This document shows, in pieces, positions 17,398 through 30,480 of a stretch of DNA of 64,000 nt. The translations under genes were made by a program, and so were the position numbers. Position 1 is the first letter of the stretch. Each line of letters starts with the position of its first letter. The DNA is taken from positions 1 through 64,000 of the forward strand of contig NZ_JACHFL010000012.1 of NCBI RefSeq assembly GCF_014201875.1, written 5' to 3'. The notes beneath the pieces were generated by a model that saw only the letters and a program-made list of their open reading frames with translations, was not told the DNA's origin and did no database searches. Origin of the DNA: Deinococcus humi (GTDB lineage Bacteria > Deinococcota > Deinococci > Deinococcales > Deinococcaceae).

Positions 17398-20300
17398 ATG
17401 AAACCACTGGCGACGCTTCTGACGCTCGCGCTGGCTGCTTCGGCCTCTGCGCAGACCTTTCCTTCCGTTTCCGTCCCGCTGGCCGCGCTGACCCAGACCG
17501 CGCCGGTGGCCCAGGCGGCTCCCCAGGCCGCTCAGCCCATTCCCAGCAATGTCCTGCGCGTGCGCTACCTGCGCCCGGACGGCAAGTATGACGGCTGGGG
17601 CCTGCACATCTGGGAGGACGCCGCCAAACCCACCGAGTGGGCCGCGCCGCTCCAGCAGACGGGCGTGGACGCGGGCGGCGCGTACTGGGACGTGCCCCTG
17701 AAGGACGGCGCGGCCAAGGTGGGCTTCATCGTCCACAAGGGGGATGAGAAAGACCCCGGCGCGGACATGTTTGCCGATCCCACCAAAGGCCGTGAGGTGC
17801 TGGTTCGCAGCGGCCAGGCCGAGTTCGCCTACGTCGCGCAGGAGCCCCCCGTCCCTGCCAACACCGCCCGCATCAACTATTACCGCCCGGACGGCAAGTA
17901 TGAGGGCTGGGGTCTGCATGTCTGGGAGGACACCACCAAACCCACCGAATGGACCGCGCCGCTGAACCAGACGGGCAAGAACGACTTCGGCGTCTACTGG
18001 GACGTGCCGTTAAAAACAGACTGGAAGAAGCTGAATTTCATCATTCACAAGGGCGACGAGAAGGACCCCGGTCCGGACATGACGTTGGCTGCCGAGAAGG
18101 GCAATCAGGCGTGGGTCGTCAGCGGAAATACGGCCGTCAATACGGCGAAACCCGATACCAGCGTGCGGCAGGTGGGGGACTTGATGAAACAACAGGCGAT
18201 CATGCTGGGGCGTGACACGGTGGCGGTCAAGCCGGGAGTCGTGCAGCCGGGCGCGCTCCTGACGCTGCACAGCGCGCCGGATGCCTCGTTGAAGCTGACC
18301 CCGGCAGGGGTGGACGGTGGGACCACCCTCACACTGGAACCGGTAGAGGGCGGCCTGACCCCTGCCATGAAGGCCAGGGTGCCGTATCTGGCGAACTACA
18401 CGCTGCTGCGCGTGCGCGAGGAAGACCGGGGCAAGATTGACGCGGCGCTCAGAGGCCAGCTGGCGGTGTCCTCGGTCATGCCGGACGGCACGGTGCTGGA
18501 CGCGACGGGGATGCAGACGGCGTGGGCGCTGGATGATCTGTACGCCTACAGCGGACCGCTGGGCGTGACGTGGGCGGCGGGTCAGCCCACCGTGCGCGTC
18601 TGGGCACCGACGGCGCAGGACGTGAAACTGCACGTCAGCGATGCGGACGGCAGGAACGAGAAGACGGTCGCCATGACCCGGGATGCCGGTGGCGTGTGGA
18701 CGGCGGTGGGTGATACGGCCTGGAAGGGCCGCGCCTATCTGTTTGAGACCAGGGTGTTCTCGCCCGCCACCGGCAAGATCGAGACCAATCTCGTCACCGA
18801 TCCCTACTCTGTAGGACTAACGCTGAACAGCACGAGGAGCCTCCTGATTGATCTGAACGATGCGGCGCAGAAGCCCGCCGGGTGGGAGGCCCTCAAGAAG
18901 CCTGCGCTGCGCTCGGTGGAGGACCTGAGCTTCTACGAACTGCATCTGCGGGATTTCAGCGCCGCCGATTCCAGCGTCCCAGCAGCCCAGCGCGGCACCT
19001 ATCTGGCCTTTACCCAGAGCGGAAGCAACGGCATGAAGCACCTCAAGGCGCTGGCCGACGCGGGCCTGAAAGCCATTCACCTGCTGCCCACCTTCGACAT
19101 CGCCACCATCAACGAGGACAAGGCGGCCTGGAAGTCGGTGGGCAGTGACCTGAGCAAACTCCCGCCCAACAGCGAGGAGCAGCAGAAGGCGGTCGGCGCC
19201 GTCAAGGACGCCGATCCCTACAACTGGGGGTATGACCCGTACCACTACATGGTGCCGGAGGGCAGCTACGCCGTGAAGGCCGACGAGCGCACGAAGGAGT
19301 ACCGCCAGATGGTCATGGCCATCAATGCCGCGGGCCTGCGGGTGGTTCAGGACGTGGTGTTCAACCACACCAACGCGGCGGGGCAGGCCGAGCGCAGCGT
19401 GCTGGATAAAATTGTTCCCGGCTATTACCACCGCCTGAATGTGGATGGTGCCGTGGAGAACTCGACGTGCTGCTCGAACACCGCCACCGAGCACACCATG
19501 ATGCGGCGCCTGATGATCGACACGCTGGTGCTGATGGCGCGGCAGTACAAGGTGGACGGCTTCCGCTTTGACCTGATGGGCCACCACATGGTGGAGGACA
19601 TGAAGGCGGCGCGAGCTGCCCTGGATGCCCTGACCGTCCAGAAAGACGGTGTCGACGGCAAAAAGATCTACCTCTACGGTGAAGGCTGGGACTTCGGCGA
19701 GGTGCAGGGGGGCAAGCGCGGCGTGAATGCCACGCAACTCAACCTGTACGGCTCCGGGATAGGAACCTTCAATGACCGCATCCGCGACGCGGTGCGCGGC
19801 GGCAACCCTTTCGGGGGCTTGCAGGAACAGGGCTTTGCTACCGGACTGGTCGGGTTGCCCAACGGCCAGAAGGGCAACACCGACACCGCCAAACTGTTGC
19901 AGCTCTCTGACCTGCTGCGGGTGGGCTTGGCTGGCAATCTGCGCGACTACACCTTCACCAACGCGGCGGGGCAGAGTGTGACGGGCGCCGGCATCAAGTA
20001 CGGCGACGCGCCCGCCGGGTACGCGGCCAGCCCACGCGAAACCATCAACTACGCCAGCGCGCACGACAACCAGACCCTCTTTGACGCCGTGTTGCTCAAA
20101 GCCCCGCAGAACGCGACCTCGGCCCAGCGCACCCGGATGCAGAACCTCGCCAACAGCCTGATTCTGCTGGGGCAGGGGCTGCCGTTCAGCACGTCGGGCG
20201 ATGATCTGCTGCGCTCCAAGAGCTTCGATACCGACAGCTACAACAGCGGCGACTGGTTCAACGTGATCGACTGGACGGGCCAGACCAACGGTTTTGGCCG

Positions 20301-20766
20301 GGGCCTGCCGCTGGCGGAAAAGAACGCGGACAACTGGAACCTGTACCGCCCCCTGCTGGGCAATCCGGCGCTGAAACCCAGCCCGGCCGACATTCAACGG
20401 GCCTTCGACTCCTACCGCGAGTTCCTGCGCGTGCGCTATTCCTCTGACCTGTTCCGGCTGGAGACGGCGGCGAAGGTGCAGCAGAATCTGACCTTCCTGA
20501 ACACTGGCCCCAAGCAGATCCCTGGCGTGATTGCCATGAAACTCAGCGGTGCGGTGGGTGCGAACAACCCCTACAAAAATATTGTGGTGGTCTTTAACGG
20601 CAGCGGCAAGAACGTGACTGTGAAGGACGCCCGACTGGCGGGCCTGAACCTCAGCCTGCACCCCGTGCTGGCGGCCAGCACCGATCCCGTGGTCAAGACC
20701 AGTAACTATGTGGGCAATGGTGTGACCGTACCCGGCCTGACGACGGCGGTGTTCGTCGGCAAATGA
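17398..20766 (+). CDS. Secreted type I pullulanase (GH13) with two CBM41 modules
   Basis: 1122 residues. ATG 17398 gives a signal peptide ([16 protein letters not shown]), so the enzyme is exported; an open frame reaches back to 17260 but lacks a signal. Two tandem CBM41/PUD starch-binding modules (about 50–130 and 158–240) share the near-identical string RPDGKY(D/E)GWGLH. A CBM48-like domain (about 385–480: [18 protein letters not shown]) leads into the GH13 barrel with nucleophile Asp725 ([10 protein letters not shown]), acid/base Glu762 (LYGEGWDF), transition-state Asp890 (SAHDNQ) and [10 protein letters not shown], typical of pullulanases. It cleaves alpha-1,6 branches in pullulan, starch or glycogen. 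It is transcribed alone; no transporter genes flank it. Confidence 0.93.
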   Translation: MKPLATLLTLALAASASAQTFPSVSVPLAALTQTAPVAQAAPQAAQPIPSNVLRVRYLRPDGKYDGWGLHIWEDAAKPTEWAAPLQQTGVDAGGAYWDVPLKDGAAKVGFIVHKGDEKDPGADMFADPTKGREVLVRSGQAEFAYVAQEPPVPANTARINYYRPDGKYEGWGLHVWEDTTKPTEWTAPLNQTGKNDFGVYWDVPLKTDWKKLNFIIHKGDEKDPGPDMTLAAEKGNQAWVVSGNTAVNTAKPDTSVRQVGDLMKQQAIMLGRDTVAVKPGVVQPGALLTLHSAPDASLKLTPAGVDGGTTLTLEPVEGGLTPAMKARVPYLANYTLLRVREEDRGKIDAALRGQLAVSSVMPDGTVLDATGMQTAWALDDLYAYSGPLGVTWAAGQPTVRVWAPTAQDVKLHVSDADGRNEKTVAMTRDAGGVWTAVGDTAWKGRAYLFETRVFSPATGKIETNLVTDPYSVGLTLNSTRSLLIDLNDAAQKPAGWEALKKPALRSVEDLSFYELHLRDFSAADSSVPAAQRGTYLAFTQSGSNGMKHLKALADAGLKAIHLLPTFDIATINEDKAAWKSVGSDLSKLPPNSEEQQKAVGAVKDADPYNWGYDPYHYMVPEGSYAVKADERTKEYRQMVMAINAAGLRVVQDVVFNHTNAAGQAERSVLDKIVPGYYHRLNVDGAVENSTCCSNTATEHTMMRRLMIDTLVLMARQYKVDGFRFDLMGHHMVEDMKAARAALDALTVQKDGVDGKKIYLYGEGWDFGEVQGGKRGVNATQLNLYGSGIGTFNDRIRDAVRGGNPFGGLQEQGFATGLVGLPNGQKGNTDTAKLLQLSDLLRVGLAGNLRDYTFTNAAGQSVTGAGIKYGDAPAGYAASPRETINYASAHDNQTLFDAVLLKAPQNATSAQRTRMQNLANSLILLGQGLPFSTSGDDLLRSKSFDTDSYNSGDWFNVIDWTGQTNGFGRGLPLAEKNADNWNLYRPLLGNPALKPSPADIQRAFDSYREFLRVRYSSDLFRLETAAKVQQNLTFLNTGPKQIPGVIAMKLSGAVGANNPYKNIVVVFNGSGKNVTVKDARLAGLNLSLHPVLAASTDPVVKTSNYVGNGVTVPGLTTAVFVGK

Positions 20767-20785
20767 GCGCCAAACGCTGAATTCT

Positions 20786-20916
20786 AGACCGCTGCTCGTG
20801 CTGGCAACAGGCGTGACGGGCAGCGGCAAGACGCCATCGACCCGCCTTATAGCAAGGGAATGGGGTTTTCTCTGCTGACACGCGATGATCTCAAAGAGCG
20901 GTTGTGGGACGCCTGA
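20786..20916 (+). pseudogene. Frameshifted remnant of a small P-loop ATPase/kinase
   Basis: One frame reads PLLVLATGVTGSGKTPSTRL (Walker A GxTGSGKT) followed by IAREWGF and then a stop; a one-base shift continues as SLLTRDDLKERLWDA before another stop. The pieces fit the N-terminus of an AAA_33/zeta-toxin-like kinase (P-loop, then the SRDDLK-type strand). No intact C-terminal part follows. A third open piece in another frame (20913–21077, VYVAAARVFHGEMARG…) may be further debris. No start signal survives. Confidence 0.5.
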
Positions 20917-21464
20917 AGGCAAGAGCCAGACTGCCCAGCGGAAGTCCAGCGACCCACTTTGCTGTCTATGTGGCCGCCGCTCGGGTCTTTCACGGTGAGA
21001 TGGCGCGGGGCATCAGCCCCAAGCGCCTTCGCCTCTGGGCTGAAGCTGAGCGCCCTGCGACTCACCGCGATGCATAGATTCTGTGCGAACTGCAGGACAA
21101 CCCCAGCTGTTGAAAACACTCCGAGCGATGCGTGCTGCCGGATCTGCCTAAACTGAACGTGAAGATTAAGAGCGCGTATCAACCTGACCCAAAAAGCACG
21201 TTGCAGCTTGTTTGCGCTTGGACACTCCATAGCCTCGGAGCTTGCGCCTGCCGCGTCTATGACAGGCGTCCTTCAATTTTATGAAGGTTGGCTCAGGAAA
21301 GGCAAAATCTCCCATCAGCCCCCACTGATCAATCTGAGAGATATGAGAATCGGATGCACAAAGTGACGCTGCCGTCTAGCATTAGCCTTTCTTTTAGGGC
21401 GAGGGCACCAAAATACACTCGGTGACACTCCTACATTCTATTGGTCTCCCGCTGGAGGTTTTGC
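20917..21464. other. Gene-poor stretch with possible gene debris and the promoter of the osmoprotectant operon
   Basis: Apart from the 55-codon open piece at 20913–21077, I see no coding signal. Composition is lower in GC than the flanking genes. TACATT (21432–21437) could be the -10 box for the substrate-binding protein gene, whose GGAGG lies at 21454–21458. A six-base-pair hairpin (21270–21287, CCTTCA/TGAAGG) is present without a T-tract. No insertion-sequence ends were identified. Confidence 0.5.
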
Positions 21465-22385
21465 ATGAAAGTATCAACTCTGACCCGTTCAACATTTGCT
21501 CTCCTTGCCGCATCGCTGCTGGCTGCCGCCTCTGCCAAGCCCATTGTGGTGGGCAGCAAACTCGATCCCGAAGCGCAGATTCTGGGACAGATGATTCTGT
21601 TGACCCTCAAGAACGCGGGTCTGGAGACCACCGACAAGACCAATCTGGGTGACACCGGCGTGAACCGCAAGGCGATCCTGGCCGGAGAAATCGACGTGTA
21701 CCCCGAGTACACCGGTAACGCGGTCTACCTGTTCCCGGCAGCCAAGATCACGCCCAAGCAGGCGGGCAATCCCGGAACCATCTACGGTCTGGCACGGCAA
21801 CTGGACAGCAAGAACGGCATCACGTGGCTCAAGCCCGCCAACGTGAACAACACCTGGGTGATCTCGGTGCCGCAGAAGCTGGCGACGGCCCAGAAACTCA
21901 AGAGCGTGGCCGATCTGGCCAAGTACATTGGCGCCGGCGGCAAGTTCAAGATCGCGGGCAGTCCCGAGTACTTCAGCCGCCCCGACACCTTCCCTGCCTT
22001 TGAGGCCGCCTACGGCTTCAAGCTCAAGCCCGATCAGAAGCTGGTGCTGGCCGGCGCAACGCCTCCGCAGGCGCAGCAGGCTGCCTCCAACGGCACCAAT
22101 GGTGTCAATGCGGCAATGGCTTACGGCACCGACGGCACCCTCGCGGCCCTGAGCATGGTGGCACTGACCGATCCCAAGGGCGCGCAGTTCGTGTACCAGC
22201 CTGCGCCGATCATCCGCACCAGCACGCTGAAGGAAAATCCGCAGATCGAGGCGGCCCTCAACAAGGTGTTTGCCAGCCTGAACGCCAGCACCCTGCAGGG
22301 GCTGAACGCCAAGGTGGCGCTGGAAGGTCGCACCCCGCAGGCGGTGGCTCAGGAATACCTGAAGTCCAAGAACCTGATCAAATAA
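21465..22385 (+). CDS. Osmoprotectant (glycine betaine-type) ABC transporter, substrate-binding protein
   Basis: 306 residues; GGAGG lies six bases before ATG 21465. A signal peptide (FALLAASLLAAASAK) directs export. The mature part (PIVVGSKLDPEAQILGQMI, GEIDVYPEYTGNA) matches the OpuC/OsmF/YehZ class that binds glycine betaine, choline or related compounds. The other three components, two permeases and one ATPase, follow on the same strand. No lipobox is seen, so it may be free in the periplasm-like space of this diderm. Confidence 0.9.
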   Translation: MKVSTLTRSTFALLAASLLAAASAKPIVVGSKLDPEAQILGQMILLTLKNAGLETTDKTNLGDTGVNRKAILAGEIDVYPEYTGNAVYLFPAAKITPKQAGNPGTIYGLARQLDSKNGITWLKPANVNNTWVISVPQKLATAQKLKSVADLAKYIGAGGKFKIAGSPEYFSRPDTFPAFEAAYGFKLKPDQKLVLAGATPPQAQQAASNGTNGVNAAMAYGTDGTLAALSMVALTDPKGAQFVYQPAPIIRTSTLKENPQIEAALNKVFASLNASTLQGLNAKVALEGRTPQAVAQEYLKSKNLIK

Positions 22386-22571
22386 ACCCAACCGGTTCTC
22401 GGGGCAGTGGGAAGGCCGGTCAATGCCGCCACCCGCTGCCTCTTCCCGTTTCGGTACGATGTTGAACAAAAATAAAGTGAATTGGACGGTGAGGGGCCTC
22501 TCCCTCCTGAATGATGAGCCTGGTTTTCCCTTTCGCCCCTGGAGAAGATTGCCCTTGACCCTTCCGAATTC

Positions 22572-23753
22572 ATGACCGTTGCTCCCGTAGTGCCCGAGGT
22601 CAAGCCGCGCCGTCTGTCTGCCTCGCCGGACGTGCAGCTGATCTTCTGGCTGGCCGGCGCGTTGATGCTGGCGGCCTGTGTCCTGCCGTGGGCACTGTTG
22701 CGGCCTAACCGACTGGCATCGGGCGTGTATATGAACTTGCCTGCCGTGTGGGTGGGGGTATGCGCGGTCCTGGCGCTGGCCCTTCCCCTGTCGGCCCGCT
22801 TCCTGGTGCGGATGGCGCCGTTGCTGAGCGGTCTGGCACTGGCCCTGGGCTTCTACCTGCTGGGGGCCCGCATGAGCGCCGCCATGCTGGACCAATCTGA
22901 CATCGCGCGGGCCAGCGCCAGCAGCGGGGTGTGGGTGTGGTTGCTGGGAGCGGGGACCGCGGTGTACGGCGCGGGCCAGATCAGGGTGCCGGGGCGCTTG
23001 TGGGCCTGGCTGTCCTGGCTGTGGCTGCCCGTGCTGATCGTGCTGGCGTTGACCGGGCAGCTGGCCGCATGGTCCGTGTTGCGCGAACTGGATGCCCAGC
23101 AGGCCCGCTTCCTGCAGGAGGTGGGGCAACACCTGAAGCTGGTGCTGACCGGGCTCGGCCTGGCCGTGCTGATCGGCGCTCCGCTGGCGGTGTGGGCCTC
23201 GCGTCGGCCCCGCGCGGCAGACGCCGTGCTGGGTTTTGCCAACGGCGTCCAGACCATTCCCAGTCTGGCGCTGCTGGGCCTGCTGATTGCGCCGCTGGGG
23301 GCGTTGGCCACCGCGCTGCCGTTTCTGCGGCAAGTCGGTGTCAGCGGGATCGGCACGGCTCCGGCGCTGACCGCCCTGACGCTGTACGCGCTGCTGCCCG
23401 TCCTGAGAAACGGGCTGGTGGCCCTGCGCGGCGTGTCGCCCGGAGCGCTGGACGCCGCACGCGGCATGGGCATGACTGACAATCAGCGCTTCTGGCGGGT
23501 GCAGTTGCCGCTGGCGCTGCCGGTGTGGCTCTCGGGCATCCGGCAGGCCGCGGTGCTGCTCGTGGGCGTCGCCAGCATCGCGCAGCTGATCGGTGCGGGC
23601 GGGCTGGGCTATTTCATCTTCAGCGGCCTGCAGACGGCGGCCAGCGATCTGATCCTGCTGGGCGCGATTCCCGCCGCGCTGCTGGCCATTGGGGTGGACG
23701 CCCTGCTGCGCGGCCTGGAAGTGCTGCTGGCGCGGCAGTGGGGGAGAGGGTGA
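22572..23753 (+). CDS. Osmoprotectant ABC transporter, permease (long form)
   Basis: 393 residues. The N-terminal 190 residues add about five membrane segments (LIFWLAGALMLAACVLPWAL, FLVRMAPLLSGLALALGFYL); the C-terminal half is the usual permease core with the ATPase-contact loop GALDAARGMGMTDNQRFWRV, the EAA-type motif. This long-form architecture resembles YehY/OsmW-type permeases. No good ribosome-binding site lies near ATG 22572 and 186 bases separate it from the substrate-binding gene, so the start is less certain than the frame. Confidence 0.88.
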   Translation: MTVAPVVPEVKPRRLSASPDVQLIFWLAGALMLAACVLPWALLRPNRLASGVYMNLPAVWVGVCAVLALALPLSARFLVRMAPLLSGLALALGFYLLGARMSAAMLDQSDIARASASSGVWVWLLGAGTAVYGAGQIRVPGRLWAWLSWLWLPVLIVLALTGQLAAWSVLRELDAQQARFLQEVGQHLKLVLTGLGLAVLIGAPLAVWASRRPRAADAVLGFANGVQTIPSLALLGLLIAPLGALATALPFLRQVGVSGIGTAPALTALTLYALLPVLRNGLVALRGVSPGALDAARGMGMTDNQRFWRVQLPLALPVWLSGIRQAAVLLVGVASIAQLIGAGGLGYFIFSGLQTAASDLILLGAIPAALLAIGVDALLRGLEVLLARQWGRG

Positions 23754-23904
23754 AAGACTTTCTATTTCCCTTGCCGGGTCTGGGCCCCGCGAAGCCGCGG
23801 ATTGAGGAGACCGCCAGACAGGCGACAGAAACAAATGAGGCGTCGGGGCTTGTTCCCTTCCACCGTGACCCCGCAACCATGAATCCCCGCCTCCGGAGTC
23901 AACC

Positions 23905-24849
<945 letters not shown>

Positions 24850-24859
24850 GGGTGTCCCG

Positions 24860-25612
24860 GTGACGGTGGCCCGCGCCGCCAGGACGCGCCGGGGCGGCTC
24901 CGCACGGCTGCTGGCCTTGGTGTGGCCCGCACTCCTGCTGATCTGCCTGATTCCGGGGGTGCTGTCCAGTCTGTTCGCGCCGCTCTCGGCAGGGATTCCG
25001 CCGGACACCGGGGGACGGCCCCTGTGGCGGCTAACCCTGATTCATCTGGAACTGGTTCTGGGCGCGGAACTGATCGTGCTGCTGATCGGCGTGCCGCTGG
25101 CCGTGTTCGTGACCCGTCCGGGCCGCGCCGCCCTGATGCGCCTGACCGAGACGGTCACCGGATTGGGGCAGACGGTGCCCACCATCGCCATTCTGGCTCT
25201 GGCCGTGCCCACCCTGGGGCTGGGCCTGCCGCCCACCGTCCTGGGGCTGGTCCTGTACGGGCTGGTGCCGGTGGTGTCCAATGGGATTGCGGGGCTGCTG
25301 GCGGTGGACGCGGGGGTGCTGGACGCGGCGCGCGGCGTGGGCATGACGCCCCGGCAGCGCCTGCTGCGGGTGGAACTGCCCCTCAGCCTCCCGGTGCTGA
25401 TGGCTGGAATCCGCACCAGCACGGTCTACAACGTCGGCACGGCGACGATTGGCGCGGCGCTGGGCGCGAGCGGCTTGGGCAGCCTGATCATCAACGGGTT
25501 GTCGCAGCAGAACACAGGGCTGGTGTTGATCGGCGCGGTGCTGGCCGGCTTGCTGGCCCTGAGCCTGGACGCATTGCTGGAACTGCTGTCGCCGTCGCCG
25601 GGCGAGCGGTAG
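24860..25612 (+). CDS. Osmoprotectant ABC transporter, second permease
   Basis: 250 residues starting at GTG 24860, eleven bases after the ATPase stop codon begins its trailing spacer, so it is cotranscribed. It has about six membrane segments and the EAA-type loop GVLDAARGVGMTPRQRLLRV. Pairing of one long and one short permease with one ATPase and one binding protein is usual for the OpuC/Yeh class. nurA begins 58 bases downstream with its own promoter. Confidence 0.9.
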   Translation: MTVARAARTRRGGSARLLALVWPALLLICLIPGVLSSLFAPLSAGIPPDTGGRPLWRLTLIHLELVLGAELIVLLIGVPLAVFVTRPGRAALMRLTETVTGLGQTVPTIAILALAVPTLGLGLPPTVLGLVLYGLVPVVSNGIAGLLAVDAGVLDAARGVGMTPRQRLLRVELPLSLPVLMAGIRTSTVYNVGTATIGAALGASGLGSLIINGLSQQNTGLVLIGAVLAGLLALSLDALLELLSPSPGER

Positions 25613-25656
25613 CCGACCTTGGGGCAGGTTGACCGGTCAGCCGCCCCGCCCCGCCC

Positions 25657-25662
25657 TAGAAT
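25657..25662 (+). promoter_or_regulatory. -10 box of the leaderless nurA promoter
   Basis: TAGAAT ends seven bases before ATG 25670 and lies across the alternative ATG at 25661, excluding that one if the promoter is used. TTGACC at 25629–25634 is 22 bases upstream, too far for an ideal -35. Confidence 0.6.
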
Positions 25663-25669
25663 GCCCAGC

Positions 25670-26754
25670 ATGCGGATTCGTCTCGACCCCTGGCCGGTGG
25701 ATACCCAGGATGGCCAACTGACCCTCAAGCCCTTTGCCGGGCTGGTCTTCAATGCGGAAACAGAGGTGTGGGCCGCCATCGCGCCACGTGACCTGCCGGC
25801 GCGGCTCCGGCGGGTGCTGGTCGTGGACGGCAAACCGCGCATGGAGGCCCGTCTGCTGCTCGACGACGAGGTGGGCGGTCTGAGCCTGGCGGGCTTCGGC
25901 GCTTTTGTGGCGGGCGCGGTGGACCTGTGCCCGCACGGCACGCGGCAGGCCGAACTGCTGGAGGTGGCCGCCCAGCGCGTTCTGGCCCACAGCAGCGAGA
26001 GCGGCGCGGCGGTGAAAGCAGAGCGGCTCAGCCCGCGCAATCCGCACACCGGACGGCTGGAGTACACGCCGCATGTCTTTTCGGGCAGCGGGCTGGAGGG
26101 GGCGAAAAGCAAGGTCCAGCGCCTGATGCTCGATGCCGAGGCCGAACTCAGCCACCGGCTGGCCTCCGCCCTGCCATTGGACACATCAGACCCCAACGCC
26201 CTGCCCGACACGCTGGTCCTGCAAGACGGTCCGGTGCGCATCGGTGGCGCGGGCCGCGCGGTGCTGGGCTACGTGAAGACGCTGCACACGGATTACCTGG
26301 GTGCGGACCGGATTGGCCTGCTGGGCACGCTGAAACCAGGCGAGCGGACCCCGGTCCTGCGCTTCCGGGTGGGCGATCAGGGGGGCGGTCACGACAGCGC
26401 CGGTCAGGGTAGTGAGGGCCGCGAGCAGCGCTTCACATGGTACGTGCGCCTGTGCGATCCGCCGTTCTACCAGCACCCTTTGGCAGGGGTGATGCGGCTG
26501 GAAATGCACGCCCCTGAAGACAGCGATTTCGTGCCGCGCGGTGTGCTGGACATTGCCAACCTGTCGGGGCGGCTGCTGTGCAAACTGGCCAGCATGCCGC
26601 ACAAGGACGCCCGGGCGCCGCAGAACCTGATCCCCACCGCCGCGCTGGAACAGGCGATGGGCCGCGCGATGGGCAGCGCCGAACTGGTCACGCGCCGCAT
26701 CCGCTCGCACCTGGCCCGCGAGCTGGGCCGGGTTGAAATCGAGGGGGCCGTGGC

Positions 26755-26758
<4 letters not shown>
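25670..26758 (+). CDS. nurA: NurA-type 5'-3' DNA nuclease
   Basis: 362 residues from ATG 25670, selected by the leaderless -10 box. NurA nucleases trim DNA 5' ends and work in a complex with the HerA translocase; in Deinococcus the pair has been described in double-strand-break repair. Visible family features: an early acidic strand [13 protein letters not shown], the central [11 protein letters not shown], and the late [26 protein letters not shown] block with a C-terminal [12 protein letters not shown] helix. Its stop overlaps the herA start (ATGA), so the two proteins are made together. Identification rests mainly on this pairing plus these motifs. Confidence 0.85.
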
Positions 26759-28590
<1,832 letters not shown>

Positions 28591-28608
28591 GCAGGGAGAG
28601 GCGGGCAC

Positions 28609-28630
28609 CAAAAAACGCCCATCCAGGCGT
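28609..28630 (-). terminator. Rho-independent terminator (minus strand)
   Basis: Read on the minus strand: ACGCC–TGGATG–GGCGT followed by TTTTTT. It lies 66 bases past the anti-sigma gene and ends the minus-strand block. Confidence 0.8.
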
Positions 28631-28695
28631 CGGCTTCAACAATTGAGGCTTCAGGGGACGGTGAACAGGGATGAAACATCACCCCTTCCCACCTA

Positions 28696-29385
28696 CTACA
28701 GCTGCTGTACCAGGATCGGCGTCGTGGTGGGCTGCTCGCTGCCGCCCGGCGGCTCTACGCTGACGGCCAGCGTCAGGCCGTCGGGAGCGTCCTGCACCAG
28801 CTTGCCCTGACCGTCGATCACGCCCAGCGAAACCGGTGTGCCCCCTTCGATCTTCCACAGCTGGTACACACGGTCGCTCGGCGGTGCGGCGCTCAGGTAC
28901 AGGAAGGCGCTGCCGTTTTCCAGGCGCACCACCTGGCCGATCTGCGTCTGATCCGCGCCGGTCAGGGGCTGGCTCACCGCGCCGGGCATTGCCGCGTAAC
29001 GGGTGAGCGGATCGGCGGGGGGACGCAGCGCAAAGAACAGGGCCAGGGCGGCGGCCAGCCCCAGGGCACCCAGACCCAGCCCCCAGTTCTTGCGGCCCGA
29101 CTGCGCCTTCGTTGGGGCCTCCTGCGCTTGAGCAGGCGTCAAAGGCAGGGGGGGAGGGGCGGCCTGACGCTCAGCGCGCACCCTGGCCATCAGTCGGTCG
29201 GCGGCCCCCTCTGGCACCTGGGCGGGAGGCAGGTGGTCGGCCAGGGCGTGCAGGGCGGCCAGGTCGCTGCTGTACTCAGCCTGCAATTCAGGGTCAGCCT
29301 CAAGCGCCGCCTGGACACGCGCCTCATCCTGTGGGGACAGGGTGCCCAGGGCCAGGGCGATCAGATCGTCTCGTTGGATGGACAT
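28696..29385 (-). CDS. Membrane anti-sigma factor of the RskA type
   Basis: 229 residues. The N-terminal 75 residues (LIALALGTLSPQDEARVQAAL, DPELQAEYSSDLAALHALAD) form the anti-sigma domain without the zinc-binding HxxxCxxC. A single membrane segment (about 103–120, GLGALGLAAALALFFAL) follows, and the outer C-terminal RskA domain carries GSAFLYLSAAPPSDRVYQLW. It should hold the adjacent ECF sigma factor at the membrane until an external signal triggers release. It is encoded 103 bases after the sigma gene on the same strand, with AGGTGA before the ATG. Confidence 0.88.
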   Translation of the reverse strand: MSIQRDDLIALALGTLSPQDEARVQAALEADPELQAEYSSDLAALHALADHLPPAQVPEGAADRLMARVRAERQAAPPPLPLTPAQAQEAPTKAQSGRKNWGLGLGALGLAAALALFFALRPPADPLTRYAAMPGAVSQPLTGADQTQIGQVVRLENGSAFLYLSAAPPSDRVYQLWKIEGGTPVSLGVIDGQGKLVQDAPDGLTLAVSVEPPGGSEQPTTTPILVQQL

Positions 29386-29488
29386 GCGTGTTCACCTGCC
29401 TTTTGCTCAGTAAGGTCAGAGCGGATCATAACCTTTCCATCTTGAGCGTATGGAATGAGGATTGGGAACTTCTGGCGCGGGGCCGGGC

Positions 29489-30034
29489 TCAGAGGGTGCC
29501 GGAGGGGCCGAGCAGGGCCTTCATGCGCCCCAGGGCCGAACGGAGTCGTGATTTGACGGTGCCTACCGGCAGTCCCAGCAACACAGCCAGTTCACTGTGG
29601 GTATAACCCCGGTAATAGGCCAGTTCGATCAGTTTTCGCTGATCCGTTTCCAGGCCCTGCACTGCCTGCTCTGCCAGCAACCGATCGGTGGGATCGGCGG
29701 CAGCGGTGGGCGCGTCCCAGTCCTCGATTTCCAGCGGGGTCTGGGGGCGGTCACGCAATTCCTGCAAAAAGCGGTGGTGCGCGATGCTGACCAGCCAAGT
29801 CTTCACGCTGGCCCGCGAGGCATCAAAGCGCCCGGCATGTTTCCAGGCATTCATGAAGGCGTCCTGAACACAGCTTTCTACATCGTCGGTTTGGTGGAGC
29901 ATCCGGTGACCCAGGGCGTACAGCAACCGGGCATAACGGTCATGCAACTCGCGCAGGGCGTCTTCCTGCCCGTCCGCCATGGCCTGGATCAGTGCCACAT
30001 CTGGAGCATCGGGGGGAAGAGTGGGTAGGCTCAT
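29489..30034 (-). CDS. ECF-family RNA polymerase sigma factor
   Basis: 181 residues. Sigma region 2 (residues about 25–95: LRELHDRYARLLYALGHRML, DVESCVQDAFMNAWKHAGRF) and region 4 (about 125–175: LIELAYYRGYTHSELAVLLG, GTVKSRLRSALGRMK) are present, with no region 3, as in SigK-like group-IV factors. It directs transcription of a stress regulon when freed by the RskA-type anti-sigma encoded next. tatA and two Tat-exported ferritin-like genes sit directly upstream on the same strand. TAGGGT lies twelve bases before the ATG. Confidence 0.92.
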   Translation of the reverse strand: MSLPTLPPDAPDVALIQAMADGQEDALRELHDRYARLLYALGHRMLHQTDDVESCVQDAFMNAWKHAGRFDASRASVKTWLVSIAHHRFLQELRDRPQTPLEIEDWDAPTAAADPTDRLLAEQAVQGLETDQRKLIELAYYRGYTHSELAVLLGLPVGTVKSRLRSALGRMKALLGPSGTL

Positions 30035-30118
30035 AAGGTGAAGATCACCCTATCAAGTGTGGGAACCCCGGCAGCTTCATGAGTATTGGGACAACTTTAT
30101 TGATCGGGTCTGGGTGCC

Positions 30119-30382
30119 TCAGGCTTCTGCGTTGCGCTGCGGTGTCACAGCGGCAGCGGCCATGGGGGCTGCAGGCTGGGCTACCGTGATGGGCTGATCC
30201 ACGACAGGGCTGGCGACGATATTTGCGCCGTCAAACTCGGCCTTGAGACCCTGGGTGCTCTTGCGGAATTCGCGCAGGCCGTGGCCCAGGCTCTTGCCCA
30301 GTTCGGGCAGCTTGCGGGGGCCAAAGACCACCAGGGCGACAAGGAGAATCACGATCAGTTCTGCGGGGCCAATGTTGGGCAT
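30119..30382 (-). CDS. tatA: Sec-independent protein translocase subunit TatA
   Basis: 87 residues from ATG 30382, which has GGAGG eight bases upstream; the frame extends five codons further without support. It shows the TatA plan: short N-terminus, membrane helix (ELIVILLVALVVF), FGPRKLPELG hinge, amphipathic helix (KSLGHGLREFRKSTQG) and a disordered Pro/Ala tail. TatA oligomers form the pore through which folded twin-arginine substrates cross the cytoplasmic membrane. The two genes upstream encode such substrates; tatC is not in the window. Confidence 0.93.
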   Translation of the reverse strand: MPNIGPAELIVILLVALVVFGPRKLPELGKSLGHGLREFRKSTQGLKAEFDGANIVASPVVDQPITVAQPAAPMAAAAVTPQRNAEA

Positions 30383-30418
30383 GGTACTTACCTCCAAGGC
30401 GAAAGATGAGGGAACAGA

Positions 30419-30459
30419 TCAGGGGACGGGCTGCCCAAAGGCCAGCCTGCGTCCCCTGA
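30419..30459. terminator. Strong hairpin between ferritin-like and tatA genes
   Basis: TCAGGGGACG pairs with CGTCCCCTGA, extended by GGCTG/CAGCC inside. There is no T-tract on either strand, so it may be a processing or partial termination element that separates expression of the ferritin-like gene from tatA. Confidence 0.5.
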
Positions 30460-30480
30460 GGACGGGTCAAGCGTGTGCTC

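Noticed and set aside
18817..20922. 701-codon minus-strand ORF opposite the pullulanase
   Set aside because: Shadow frame; the plus strand has an intact GH13 enzyme.
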